A DNA stretch of 64,000 bases, taken from the NCBI GenBank assembly GCA_001972305.1, contig BDDD01002306.1, positions 101,672 through 165,671 on the forward strand, written 5' to 3'. The notes under the pieces are model-generated. The model saw only the letters and a program-made list of their open reading frames with translations, was not told where the DNA came from and made no database searches. Below, in pieces: positions 45,797 through 57,239 of the stretch (position 1 is its first letter; the number at the start of each line of letters is the position of its first letter). The stretch is from Cephalotus follicularis. Its lineage: Eukaryota; Streptophyta; Magnoliopsida; Oxalidales; Cephalotaceae. The translations under genes were made by a program, and so were the position numbers.

Positions 45797-48127
45797 TGTT
45801 AGGTTAGGAATGTCCCGGTATACCACGATATGGCTTGTTGGTTGTACATATACACTATTGATTAATACAATTCTGAATTCCATTCATATTTCATGTGCAT
45901 ATTTATTTATTCGCATGACTATGTGGCTCATCCCAACCAACCAAAAGGAACAAAATAATTATACGTAATTAACTGCATGTCATATAGCGCCTTGTCGCAC
46001 CAAAGGGTTGGATCTCATGCCGAAAATACTATGAGACCGAGATCCTTATTCCCTGTAAAAAATGTTCCAAGTCAGAGGTTCACATTCTTTGGGCCATTGA
46101 TGAACCATGAAGACTTGTCTCGTAGCCATTTGGGTTTATCCCTAAAGCTAAATGTGAGGTGTATGCTAGTGAGCGTGACACTGAACTGACCCACCATTTG
46201 AGCAGCTGGCATGCATTGCGTGGTGACTTTTTGACTTTGATTTCCGCCTTCCCCAACACTAGCCACGTGCTGGCAAAAGGGTTGTCTTTGCATTCAGATG
46301 TATGGGCGAGTGCGCAATAGGGGATCGTCACACCTGGGCTGAGGGTGACCGGCTCTATTTATCTATATACGTTGTAGACTTAAAAGTCCTGATCAGGTAT
46401 TGGTGGACTGGGAACAAGAGGTTCCCGTGGGAGGTCTACCAATAGTCTCAGTGCGATCATAGATTCATACTTATCACAATAATACAAGGGGTGACATTCA
46501 TCCAAACCCTAGGGTGTGATCGGAGCCAAGTATGACGATGGAAACATAGCACATATGCCGATGACTAGATCAAGCGACCGACTATTCGGACCATGATTGA
46601 TAGACGTGGTAATACACGGATCTGGGGGGTGACTGGCGCTCACACTGGGGCTGCTCTGATAGTCGGTGTACTGTTAGAGTGGTCGTACCAGAAATCAGGA
46701 TGTTCTGGAAATTTATCATCATACCGGAGAACCATAGGCTTTCGGGTCCTGCCTGACTTTGAACAGGTTGATATGTGGTGGTACACGTATCATTTAGTGA
46801 AAGGACAACATCAGGGAAGATGTTACTTTGCTAGTGGGTATTTCATTTGATGGATTTAGGCCCATGCAATGCCACGATGAAATATTCCATGCGAAGGGTT
46901 TTTTTGAAAATAGAATAGATTGTTTCATCATTGTCTTGGGTGTTGAGTTGCTGGGTGTTAACGCCAAGAAGAGCATGCATTGATGCTGGTAAAACCAGTA
47001 GCTTTACACGTCGATGCCATGAGGGATACACATCAACGCCATAACTGGATTGTGTTCCTGGGTGTTAACGCTATGGAGAGCATGCATTGACAATTTGAAT
47101 ACCAGTAGCTTACACATTGACGCTGTGATGCTTTACGCGTCTACGTGAAGAAAAATTTAGACTAGGTGACTGTTTCATCCTATCGTTGGCGTTGACGCCT
47201 AAATAAGACGAGACACATGGCATTGACGCCATGATAGGCTGATGCGCAGGTTTTACCAACTTAAGAGGAGTTGGTGAGTGAGAGAAAGTAAAAAAAGTCA
47301 AAAGTATAAATACTTTATGATAATAGGACAAAAGCAAGAGAAGCTCCCATAAGAAATTTCCTCTTTCTCTCTCTTCCCCACTGCGTCTCTCTTCTTTCTG
47401 CTGCGATCGGATACGTCGATGCCTATCTCCTGCACGTCGACGCGAAAAACATCTGGTATATTTTTGCAGCAATTTTGAAGCCTCTTTTCACCACTCAAAG
47501 GTCATTATAGGTGGAGATAACTTGTATATTGCATTTTATCTACATCTAGAGTGATTTTGTGTGGGGTAAACACTTAGCCTTATTCCTTGGATCCTCCCTT
47601 TCGTGGCTTGAGGAGGATCTTGGACCTTTTGGGGATAAAGTGTAGAGGGAGCTATTCTTGATGGAAGGAGTCTTCACCTTTGGTAAGGATCTCCTCTCTT
47701 GTTGTTATTGTGGTGCCATGGCAGTCGGTTTGTGTTAGGGTGTGCGTACCCTAGCTAAAACTCAATGGGTTTTTCTTTTACGGTTTGTTTGTCATGCTTT
47801 AGGGTTAGGGATGATTGGGTATGGGTTGATTGGACTTTTGGCTAGGGTTTAGTGTGTTTCCTTGTGAGCCTTTGTGGGAGTCCATTTCTAGGGTTTACGG
47901 CAACCCTAGCGTTTCGACCCATTTTGCCCAATGCTTGGTTTTTGCTTCGGTTTATTGATTGCTCAATTAGTGTTCCTTGGCACTCATTGTGACAATTCAG
48001 ACTTAGATTGGGGCATCCCATTGCTTCGGGATTAATCTATTGGTGTAAAATTAATGTTAATTGGCTGTAAACCCTAATGTACGAATTGATTTGTCTTCAA
48101 CTGCATGTGGGCCACGTGTTCCAAACA
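45797..48127 (+). repeat. 3' LTR of the plus copia element (2.33 kb)
   Basis: Starts TGTTAGGTTAGG and ends TGTTCCAAACA. No protein is recognised. A motif cluster at 46975-47450 contains GGCGTTGACGCC, TACGTCGATGCC and ACGTCGACGC units. The stretch 46400-46860 is inverted relative to the neighbouring minus LTR at 48128-48580. Confidence 0.85.
46975..47450 (+). repeat. TCGA/TTGA motif cluster in copia LTR
   Basis: Units of the form GGCGTTGACGCC, CATTGACGCC, ACGTCGATGCC and ACGTCGACGC. Most differ from GGCGTCGACGCC by CpG-type transitions. The minus copia LTR holds the same cluster at 32873-33405. Confidence 0.65.
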
Positions 48128-48826
48128 CTTTCCTGATGTTGTCCTTTCACTAAATGATATGTGACCCACCACATATCAACCTGCTCAAAGTCAGGCAGGA
48201 CCCGAAAGCTTGTCTATCTCCGGTATGATGATAAATTCCCAGTACACGCCGATATCTTGTACGACCATTATGATAGTCACCGTCTATCAAAAAAGCCCCG
48301 GTGTGAGCGGTAGTCACCCCACAGATCCGTGTATTACAACGTCTATCTATCATGGTCTGAATAGCAAGTCGCTTTATCCAGTCATTGACATATGTGTCAT
48401 GTTTCCCTCGTCATACTTGGCTCCGATCACAGCCTAGTGTTTGGATGAATGTCACCCCTAGTGTTGCTGCAATAACTTTTAATCTATGATCACACTAACA
48501 CTATCGGTAGACCTCCCACGGGAACCTATCGTTCCCAGTCCACCTATGCCTGATCATGACTTTTAAGTCTGCAACGTACATAGATAAATAGAGTCGGTCA
48601 CCCTCAACCCGAGTGTGATGATCCCCTATTGCGCACTCGCCCATACATCTCAATATAGCTCCCACAAGACCCAAAGGCAACCCTTTTGCCAACACGTGGC
48701 TAGTGCTCATGAAGGCGAAAATCAAAGTCAAGCAGTTACCACACAATGCATGCCAGTCGTTCAGGTCAAAGGAGACAACGCAGGCTATACACCTCCTAGT
48801 CACCATAGACTATAGGAATCCTATTG
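48128..48826 (-). repeat. Middle piece of the minus copia 5' LTR
   Basis: Matches, in reverse orientation, the middle of the copia LTR at 45797 and of the solo LTR at 16529. It ends at TATTG (48822-48826) where the compact LTR element begins. Confidence 0.8.
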
Positions 48827-51374
48827 TGATGCATTTGCAAGTCCAAGCCTTAGTCAAACATGCTAAACAAGCTCAATTTGCCTCCAAAGTACTTAATGGG
48901 CTGATCCAGCCATTTTTGGGCCTAAGGGAAGTTTATTCTTTGTTTTATTATTGTATAGAGATTATTTGGGTCAAGCCCGAAAGTTCTCTAAACCTACACA
49001 TGACCCAAGCTCCAAATAGTGAAGACATTCATGCAAGATTCATTCAAAGAATCATCATGGAGAATCAAAGTAAAAAGGAATCTGGACTTTGAAGGTTTAA
49101 GGCATTAAACTTGGCTTTGAAGCTTTTTTGAACACATGAACCCGTATTTTGTTGGATCAAGACATTATAGGTTGTCTTGAAACTTGTTTCAATGCCTAAA
49201 TACTCTCATCAAGGCCTTGGAACCTCAATCAACACCTTGGTACCAGATTCATACATGGGAGGTCTAGATTTAATGAATTTGATTTAAAGAGTTACTACTT
49301 AATTCAAAGAATGGAAGACAAATTCAAGGAATCTAATTTGAAGGGTTACTACTTGTTTCAAGACTTTGATTCACTAATCTAGACTTTGAAACCCGTATTC
49401 AACACATGGAAGCGTGTTTCAACACATTGGTTTCAAGTGAGCTATTGATGCATTTGCAAGTCCAAGACTTAGTCAAACATGCTAAACATGCTCAATTTGC
49501 CTCCAAAGTACTTAATGGGCCGATCCAGCCTTTTTTGGGCCTAAGGGAAGTTTATTCTTTGTTTTATTATTGTATATTGATTATTTGGGTCAAGCCCGAA
49601 AGTTCTCTAAACCTACACATGACCCAAGCTCCAAATAGTAAAGACATTCATGCAAGATTCAGTCAAAGAATCATCATGGAGAATCAAAGTAAAAATGAAT
49701 CTGGACTTTGAAGGTTTAAGGCATTAAACTTGGCTTTGAAGCTTGTTTGAACACATGAACCCGTATTTTGTTGGATCAAGACATTAAAGGTTGTCTTGAA
49801 ACTTGTTTCAATGCCTAAATCTTCACTTCCACCAACATGGAAAGCTGTTCACCTCTCTTCTCCATCTTGTTCTACCATAATAGACATCATAAACTCTATA
49901 GTTGATAACATGAATAGATCATTTAACAGGCTTGAATCTACTCTTCATAAATTCGAAGAGGACATGAAGGAATATATAGGGAACCATGAAGTTGTTCCTC
50001 TAGATAAAGTTCTTGCGGAAGATAGTTCTCGTGATGAAGATATTATTATTGTTGGTCCTATAGAAGGAGAGCTCCTAGAGTTGCCTCCAGTTTTGGCTAT
50101 TGATGATAAAGATCTTGATAATCAAGATGAAAGACTTGATGATCAAGAAGAAGGGACTTGTGAGAAGTTTAATGAACCTGTTAAAAGGCCTGATGAAAGC
50201 ATGATTGAAATGTCATCAAACTCGATGAATTTCTTGTCCACACAACCACAACTTGTTGAGTTTATTATTCTAGAAAAGTTCAATCAATCACATGGAGATG
50301 ACTTTTTGTTAAAGGTGTTGCTGATTCAATATAAGACTTCAAAGTTGTCTTTCATGATAAGCACAAAGTTGGTGTTCCCAAACAATGCAGGTTTACTACT
50401 TCAAATTTATAAAACTCGAGGTCGAGTTTTCTCCAACAAGGGGAGTTTGATGCATTTGCAAGTCCAAGCCTTAGTCAAACATGCTAAACAAGCTCAATTT
50501 GCCTCCAAAGTACTTAATGGGCCGATCCAGCCTTTTTGGGGCCTAAGGGAAGTTTATTCTTTGTTTTAATATTGTATATTGATTATTTGGGTCAAGCCCG
50601 AAAGTTCTCTAAACCTACACACGACCCAAGCTCCAAATAGTGAAGACATTCATGCAAGATTCATTCAAAGAATCATCATCGAGAAACAAAGTAAAAAGGA
50701 ATCTGGACTTTGAAAGTTTAAGGCATTAAACTTGGCTTTAAAACTTGTTTGAACACATGAACCCGTATTTTGTTGGATCAAGACATTAAAGGTTGTCTTG
50801 AAACTTGTTTCAATGCCTAAATACTCTCATCAAGGCCTTGGAACCTCAATCAACACCTTGGTACCAGATTCCATACATGGGAGGTCTAGATTCAATAAAT
50901 TTGATTTAAAGAGTTACTATTTAAATGGAACCTCAATCAACACCTTGGTACCAGATTCCATACATGGGAGGTCTAGATTCAATGAATTTGATTTAAAGAG
51001 TTTTGGACGAATTTTAATAATACTTTGAAGTATTATACTGAACTTTGTGTTCTTTTATCTCCTTTATCTAAGTCTTGATCTAGCTTGGTGGTGGATTGTT
51101 CTTGCTGGTGGCTTTGCCTTTATGCTTGGACCTTCTTTGATCAATTATCTCTATCTTCTACCTTTCTTGACAAAAAACCTGAAAATTAAACCTTAAAGAA
51201 CCTCCAAACTCGTGACCTATCACCATACACCACCCTAAACACCAAACCAGCCCCTAATCCTCCTTACACACCTTCCAAAACATATCCCCATTGTCCATAA
51301 AATTTAACCAGCCTTAAACACTATCCCTAATGTCAATAGCTCACTTGAAAAGCCCAATATCCAAAGAGATTTCC
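48827..51374 (+). mobile_element. Compact LTR element with three LTR copies
   Basis: Three near-identical copies start with TGATGCATTTGCAAGTCCAA: 48827-49445, 49446 to about 49819, and 50448 to about 51020. Between the second and third lies an internal region of about 630 bp, ending in a purine tract (AACAAGGGGAGTT, 50435-50447). The last 350 bp (51025-51374) contain nothing I recognise. Flanks TATTG (48822-48826) and TGTTG (51375-51379) may be a target duplication. The high copy similarity suggests a fairly recent origin. Confidence 0.7.
49796..50447 (+). other. Internal open stretch of the compact LTR element, unknown product
   Basis: An open frame passes from LTR sequence through the internal region. 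The internal part is acidic (DEDIIIVGPIEGELLELPPV; LDNQDERLDDQEEG) with a helical-looking start (DNMNRSFNRLESTLHKFEED). It shows no reverse transcriptase, protease or knuckle motif. It could be a remnant of a larger parent element or non-coding. I give it no function. Confidence 0.4.
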
Positions 51375-51821
51375 TGTTGGAGGGTATGTTCAGTGTCACA
51401 CTCTTTAGCTTACACCTCACATTTAGCTTTAGGGATAAACCCAAATGGCTACGAGATAACCATACTCCACTGGTAACCCGGGAGCAAGCTTAATGTGACA
51501 AGTCTTCACGGTTCAACAATGACCCAAAGAAAGTAAACCTATGACTTGAAACATTTGTCACAAAGAGGAAGAATGTCATTCTCATAACCCTCTTGGCACG
51601 AGATCCAACCCTTTGGTGTGACAGGGCGCTATATGACATACATTTAATTACGAATAATTATTCTATTCCTTTTGGTTGGTTGGGATGAGCCACATAGCCT
51701 TGCCAATAAATAAATATACACATGAAATATGAATGGAATTTAGAAGTGTATAAATCAAGAGTGTATATATACAAACAATAAGCCATATCGTGGCATACAG
51801 GGACACCCCTAACCTAACACT
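51375..51821 (-). repeat. 5' start piece of the minus copia LTR
   Basis: Reversed copy of the first about 430 bases of the copia LTR. It ends CCCCTAACCTAACA at 51821, the LTR start on the minus strand. Confidence 0.8.
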
Positions 51822-51844
51822 AAGTTGGTTGATTATTGTATGAC

Positions 51845-53345
51845 GTTTACCCTTGGTTCACCTGGCATGCGAAATTCACCTTTAGGTTCACCTGCCATGC
51901 GTAATTCACCCTTAAGTTCACCTGCTCTGGCAGAATTCGCCCTTAGGTTCACCTGCTCTGGTGGAATTCACCATCAGGTTCACGTACTAAGCAGGATTTG
52001 CCCAAGGTTCACCTATGAATGTAATTATTATAAGGCAACCGAAGAGGAGGTTGAATTGGGTTCTTAGACAAAATTAAACCTTTTTGTAAATATATCTAGC
52101 AATATATATTTTGAATTGACAATTCAATATATGATGAATATATATGCGAAAATATAAGCAAAAATACAAACAACTACAAACAATAAAGAGAGAGAGTAAG
52201 AAATTAGAAACAGAGTTTTAGAGTGGTTCGGCCAAACTCTTGCCTATGTCCACTTTTCTCAAGGACCACTTGAGATTGTACTTGTATTTAATTCACTATT
52301 GAATATGAACTATGATTGTCTTTATAGGAGCTATTCGGTGCACCTTACACTTTTCTGTGATTGAACTTAATAACAACACCTTGGATTCACTCCCTAATGT
52401 TGATAGAAGGGTTCACTCCCCTAATACAATAGAATTGGTACAATGATGTTTGGTAATCTTGTGTAACCTCTATAAGGTTTGATATAGACAGATAAGCTCA
52501 CAAAAACAACAACTCGAGATAACAACGATAAAGCTCTATAATTTGACAGAATTCTTGATATAAATGATTGCAGTGTTGGTTGCTGCTGTTAGATCAATTT
52601 GGTTGTGAACTATGCCTCCTTTTTATAGTATTCTTCAAAATATGGCCATTGGAGATGTCACAAAGCCGTTGGAATTAATTTGGAAAAGTCTACCTTGAAT
52701 TAAGCGTTGATCAGATATTAAAGATTGCAATCCCCGTCTAAAGCATCGATGGTTTCGTTCTAAGCGTCGACGCTTAGATGTTACCGTTACGCCTTAATTT
52801 TTAGTTTCCCGGTGTAAAGCTTCACCGCTTTGACAATTTTATCTTGGCGCTTTGTAAACCAATGCCGCTTTAAATATTGAGCTTTGACGGTTAAAAATAA
52901 AGCGTTGCTGCTTTGAATTAAGCCTGGCGCTTTGTTTCTTAAACCTCTTACGTTTTGTTCTTAAACCACTAGCGCTTTCTTTTAACTGTCGCCGCTTTTG
53001 TGCTCAACTGCTGGCGCTTAGAATTGTGCCCTTTGACACTTAATGCCATAAGCACTGACGCTTTAATCCCCTTTAGAATGATGCCTTTAGTTGTCCTTCA
53101 AACGTTTATTGTCCAATTTTGCCTGGATGTCGTTCTCAACTTTCCTATAACACTTTGCATATTTTCTTTGCCTAAATTTCAACTTTGTCAACTAGGAAAT
53201 AAACTGAAATTGATTAGATACAAATATGTTATCATCAAAATTTAGGACTGAGACAAAAATGTCAACAACCTGCCATGCAGAATTCACCCTTATGTTCATC
53301 TGCTCTGCCGGAATTCACCCGTTTTGGGCTCACTTGCTTAGGGAC
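51845..53345. repeat. GGTTCACCTGC minisatellite split by a solo LTR
   Basis: Units of about 30-35 bp containing GGTTCACCTGCTCTGG and GAATTCACCCTTA lie at 51845-52015 and again at 53268-53345. The Sirevirus solo LTR (52016-53267) entered between two units. Confidence 0.8.
52016..53267 (-). repeat. Solo Sirevirus LTR
   Basis: The minus strand starts TGTTGACATTTTTGTCTC and ends TTACATTCA, 1.25 kb. It is flanked by ACCTA (52011-52015) and ACCTG (53268-53272), a target duplication with one difference. A TATA-like CTATAAAAAGGAGG (minus) lies near 52617-52630. A motif cluster of GCGTCGACGCTT, AGCGTTG and GCTTTGACG type occupies 52738-53060. Confidence 0.85.
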
Positions 53346-53535
53346 AGTCACTGTGAGGAATTCACTCTTAATTATAGGACGTGTCACTAAAGAGTCTATA
53401 CATATCAGGCGAAGAAGGTGGTCTGTCAGTTATACTCCAACCATTGCTCTGCTCAGCGCTCTTTTGGCGCCATATTATGTACGCATCAGGAGCTAGTCTT
53501 CCCTACGCCTTGAAGAATTAGACCTCTCGACACAC

Positions 53536-53850
53536 ATGGAATTAATATGCCCGGCGACCATGTGGACTGGTCTGGTCAGCACTCATGGTTTAGTGTGGTC
53601 GATGACAATATGGACTAGTCTGCTCGGCACGCATGGACTAGTGTGTTCGGTGGCTATATGGACCGGTCCACTGGGCATGCATGGACTAGTCATGCTCGGT
53701 AACCTTATGGACAGGTATGCTCGGCATGGATAGACTAGTATGCTCGGGCACGCATGGACTAGTCATGCTCGATGACCTTGTGGACCGGTCCTCTCGGCAC
53801 ACATAGACTAGTCATGCTCGGCGTCCTGAGTTGCTATGCTCGGCATTTAT
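53536..53850. repeat. Minisatellite with GGACTAGTCATGCTCGG units
   Basis: About eight units of roughly 36-42 bp containing GGACTAGT and GCTCGGC(A)C. It lies within the 3' LTR of the minus gypsy element. GGACTAGTC is itself close to palindromic. Confidence 0.8.
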
Positions 53851-54668
53851 CGTTATTTCTGAACTAATCCATCTATATCCAGTTTCCAACGCAAAAGCAA
53901 CTTAGCATTCTAACATACATCCATCCAATCCTAATCTAACAAGCACAACAACATTCACAATAATTCAAACATTGCACACCACAACACAACAATACAGACA
54001 ATGCAATCACACTTAACAGAACAATCACACACATGCTTGCAGAAATTCGGACATATAGTAACCTACCTAGTTTTCGGTTGAAAACAGAGATCATATGTTT
54101 CCTCACTCAGATTCTGGAGTTCCTTCCGTTATGGTAGCTACCGTGCACCTTAGATTCCTTCTCTTCTTCGCTCTTCCACTACTCCTTTGTCTCCAGGAGA
54201 TGGGAATTTATGCGGGAACATAGGAGGCATCAAACTCTCCTAGAAAGCTCCTTCATTTGTCTCCTTCCTCTTCTTTCCCGTGACACCAGGTCCCATTTTC
54301 CACTTTCTCTCTCTTCTCTCAATTTTTCTAGAACAGGAATGTGTAGGAGTGTCCAAAGTGCATATGCCGGGCGTCTCCCTCCTTATTTAGACATTTAGAG
54401 AAGGATCTAGAAAGCACTACACAAAAATCCACCTTCTACAAAAATCGGGCCAACCTCACTTCTTTCTCTTACAAGCCCAAAACATTCCTGCCTAAAGCCA
54501 AACCCAAATCCGGCCCAAGCTCACTTTCCTCTTCCTATTTCATTATTTCATCAACCAGGGCTCATTTCTACTGTTCATATTTTGCCCAATGAAGAGGAAT
54601 AACTTTCAAGGCCCATAATACATTTATATATATATCTAATAATTCTTTATAATATTCTGGGCATTACA
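53851..54668 (-). repeat. Start of the 3' LTR of the minus gypsy element
   Basis: On the minus strand the LTR starts TGTAATGCCCAG at 54668. No gene is seen in this 800-bp stretch. Confidence 0.75.
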
Positions 54669-54684
54669 TCCTCCCCTCCTTAGA
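54669..54684 (-). other. Polypurine tract of the minus gypsy element
   Basis: The minus strand reads AAGGAGGGGAGGA directly before the LTR start TGTAATGCCC. It is very similar to the tract of element C. Confidence 0.8.
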
Positions 54685-54689
54685 GAAAT

Positions 54690-57239
54690 CTCGTCCCGAC
54701 CCATGGTATTGCCACAACACCTTTACCAAGGGGATGGTTTTATTTCTCAGCTGTTTGATCCGACAGTCGAGGATCTGCATAGGCATTTCTTCAAAACTCA
54801 TATCCGTCCTCAACTCCAACGGCTCCTATTACAACAAATGAGAAGGGTCGGGATGATACTTCCTCAACATTGAGATATGAAACACATCGTGTACATCCTC
54901 TAGGATGGGTGGTAAGGCAAGTCCCTAGGCGACGGCACACACTCTCTCAAGGATCTCAAAAGATCCTATAAATTGAGGGGTAGCTTTCCCTTCTTGCCGA
55001 ACCTCAAAATTCCTTTAGTCGAGGAGACTTTAAGGAATACATGATCACCTACGGCGAACTCCAACTCTCGCCTGCGGTGGTGTGCATAACTTTTCTATCT
55101 GCTTTCTGCTATTAGAAGTCTTTTTCTTATAATCTCTGCCTTATCAGTTAATTCTTGTACAAGTTTAGGTCCTACTAGACTCTGTTCACCAACTTCGAGC
55201 CAACAGATTGGGGTTCTATATTTCTGCACATAGAGAGCCTCGAATGGTGCAATTCCAATGCTGGCATGATAACTGTTATTGTACGAGAACTCTACTAATG
55301 GTAAGTGATCATCTTAACAACCACCCCAATCTAAAACACATGCTCATAACATATCTTCTTGAGTCTAACAACTCTGTAATGTAAAGGTTTGCTAACTGTG
55401 TGAGAGAATAAGTCATTTGGATCGCAAGAAAATGAGTTGATTTGATAATGCGATCGACAATCACCCATATAGAATCACGATTAGTCTTCATTCTAGGAAG
55501 TCATGTAACAAAATCCATCGTAATGTGCTTCCACTTCTATTGTACCACAGGCAACGGTTGCAACAATCCTGCCGGAATCTGATGTTCTGCTTTAACTTGT
55601 TCACATGTTAAACAGGAATCAAAATACTCGGTCATTTCTCTTTTCATATTGTTCCACTAGTAATTTAGCTTTAAGTCTCGGTACATCTTTGTACTCTCTG
55701 TATGTACAGAGAAACTGGAGGGATGAGCCTGTGACAACAGTTTATCTTTTAGCTCATTATCATTTGGAACGCAAATTCTGTCTTGATATTGGATCAATCC
55801 GTCAACATGAATTGAGAAATAGGGCTTCAATCCTCCTTGACTATTCAAAGCCATCTTGAGCAAACTTCCATCTCTACTTTGGGCTTCTCTAATTTTGTCC
55901 ATCAACCACGGACGTGCCTGGATATGAGCAATTGTTAGGCAAGCTAGTCGATGACTTAAAGCGTCTGCAACTACATTAGCTTTTCCAGGATGATATTGTA
56001 TTTCACAGTTATAATCATTTAGTAACTCCATCCATCTTCTTTGTCTCATATTCAGGCCTTTCTGAGAGAATAGATACTATAAACTATTGTAATTGGTATA
56101 CACCATAAACTTTGTACCATACAGATAATGCCTCCATTTACGTAGCTTAAGGACTATCGTTGCCAGCTCAAGGTCATGACTCAGATAATTCTCATCATGG
56201 GGCTTTAATTTACTTGAGGTGTATGCGATTACCTTTCCATTCTGCATCAGGACACATCCCAAGCCATTTCCTGACGCAGCACCATATATTACAAAACCTT
56301 CACTGCCTTCTGGCAAGGTCAAGATTGGTGCAGAAATTAAACGGTGCTTCAACTCTCGGAAACTCTGTTCACAATCATCATCCCATATATAGTCTACATT
56401 CTTTTGTGTCAATCGAGTCAGGGGTATCGCTATACGTGAAAACCATTCAACAAAATGACGGTAATATCCTGCAAAGCCTAGAAAGCTCCAGGCTTTTGCC
56501 ACATTCAATGGTCATTTCCAGTCCTTTATTGCCTCAATCTTGGTTGGGTCTACTAACAATCCGACAGAGGATATAACATGACCATGAAAAGTTACTTATG
56601 ATAACCAAAATTCACATTTATTAAACTTGGCATGTAACCGATGATCTCTCAGGACTTGTAATGTCAAATGCAGATGTTTCCATGCTCCTCCATGGATTTA
56701 GAATATACTAGGATATCATCAATGAAGACCACAATAAATTGATCAAGATATGGACAAAATATCTGATTCATCAAACTCATGAGTGCGGCAGGGGTGTTCG
56801 TTACCCCAAATGGCATCACCACAAATTCATAATGTCCATATCATGATCTGAATGTTGTCTTCAGAACGTCTTCCACTCTAACTCTGAGTTGATGATATCC
56901 GGATCTCATATCCAACTTAGAAAATACTAAAGATCCCTTCAGCTGATCGAATAATTCATCAATATGCGGCAGTGGATAATTGTTCTTAACAGTGACCTTA
57001 TTGAGCTGCCGATAATCAATGCACATTCGTAATTATCCATCTTTCTTCTTGAGAAATAGGACTGGTGCTCCTCACAGGGATACACTTGGCTAATAAAAAC
57101 TTTATCGAGTAACTCCTGCAATTGTCCTTTAAATTACTTTAATTTATGAGGGGCCATCCGATAAGGAGTTCTCGATATTGGTGCTATCCCTAGTAAGAGA
57201 TCTATAGTGAACTCCACATCTCAATCAGGAGGCAAGGAT
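54690..57239 (-). pseudogene. Gypsy pol: RT, RNase H and integrase (minus, fossil)
   Basis: From right to left: RT start ([33 protein letters not shown]), then the RT-RNase H region ([60 protein letters not shown]). RNase H follows ([36 protein letters not shown]), and integrase remains lie below 55500 (DSIWVIVDRIIKSTHF). The order matches Tekay/Del-type pol. It is an old fossil with about eight breaks. Confidence 0.85.

Larger units (their letters stand above)
33522..48127 (+). mobile_element. Plus-strand copia element hosting a LINE and a MITE
   Basis: Parts are a truncated 5' LTR (33522-33910), integrase tail to RT (33911-35172), RT to RNase H (44528-45784), a purine tract and a 3' LTR (45797-48127). 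A LINE with its own insertions separates the two RT parts. Flanks CATCC (33517-33521) and CTTTC (48128-48132) fit a decayed 5-bp target duplication. The element is broken, with internal loss after the 5' LTR and about six further breaks. Confidence 0.8.
31950..51821 (-). mobile_element. Minus-strand copia element: leader and 5' LTR in three pieces
   Basis: The leader (about 31950-32186) and primer site (32187-32197) precede the 5' LTR, whose pieces are 32200-33521, 48128-48826 and about 51380-51821. The breaks are insertions of the plus-strand copia element (33522-48127) and of a compact LTR element (48827-51374). On the minus strand the LTR starts TGTTAGGTTAGG and ends TTCCCAACA. Coding parts are missing to the left. 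Confidence 0.75.

Noticed and set aside
47110-47498. Minus-strand open frames in the copia LTR
   Set aside because: Their presence depends on the motif cluster and CT-rich leader. No start context, domain or conservation can be argued from the window.
53536-53733. Open frame with repeated TGLLGTHGL peptides
   Set aside because: Translation of the minisatellite only.
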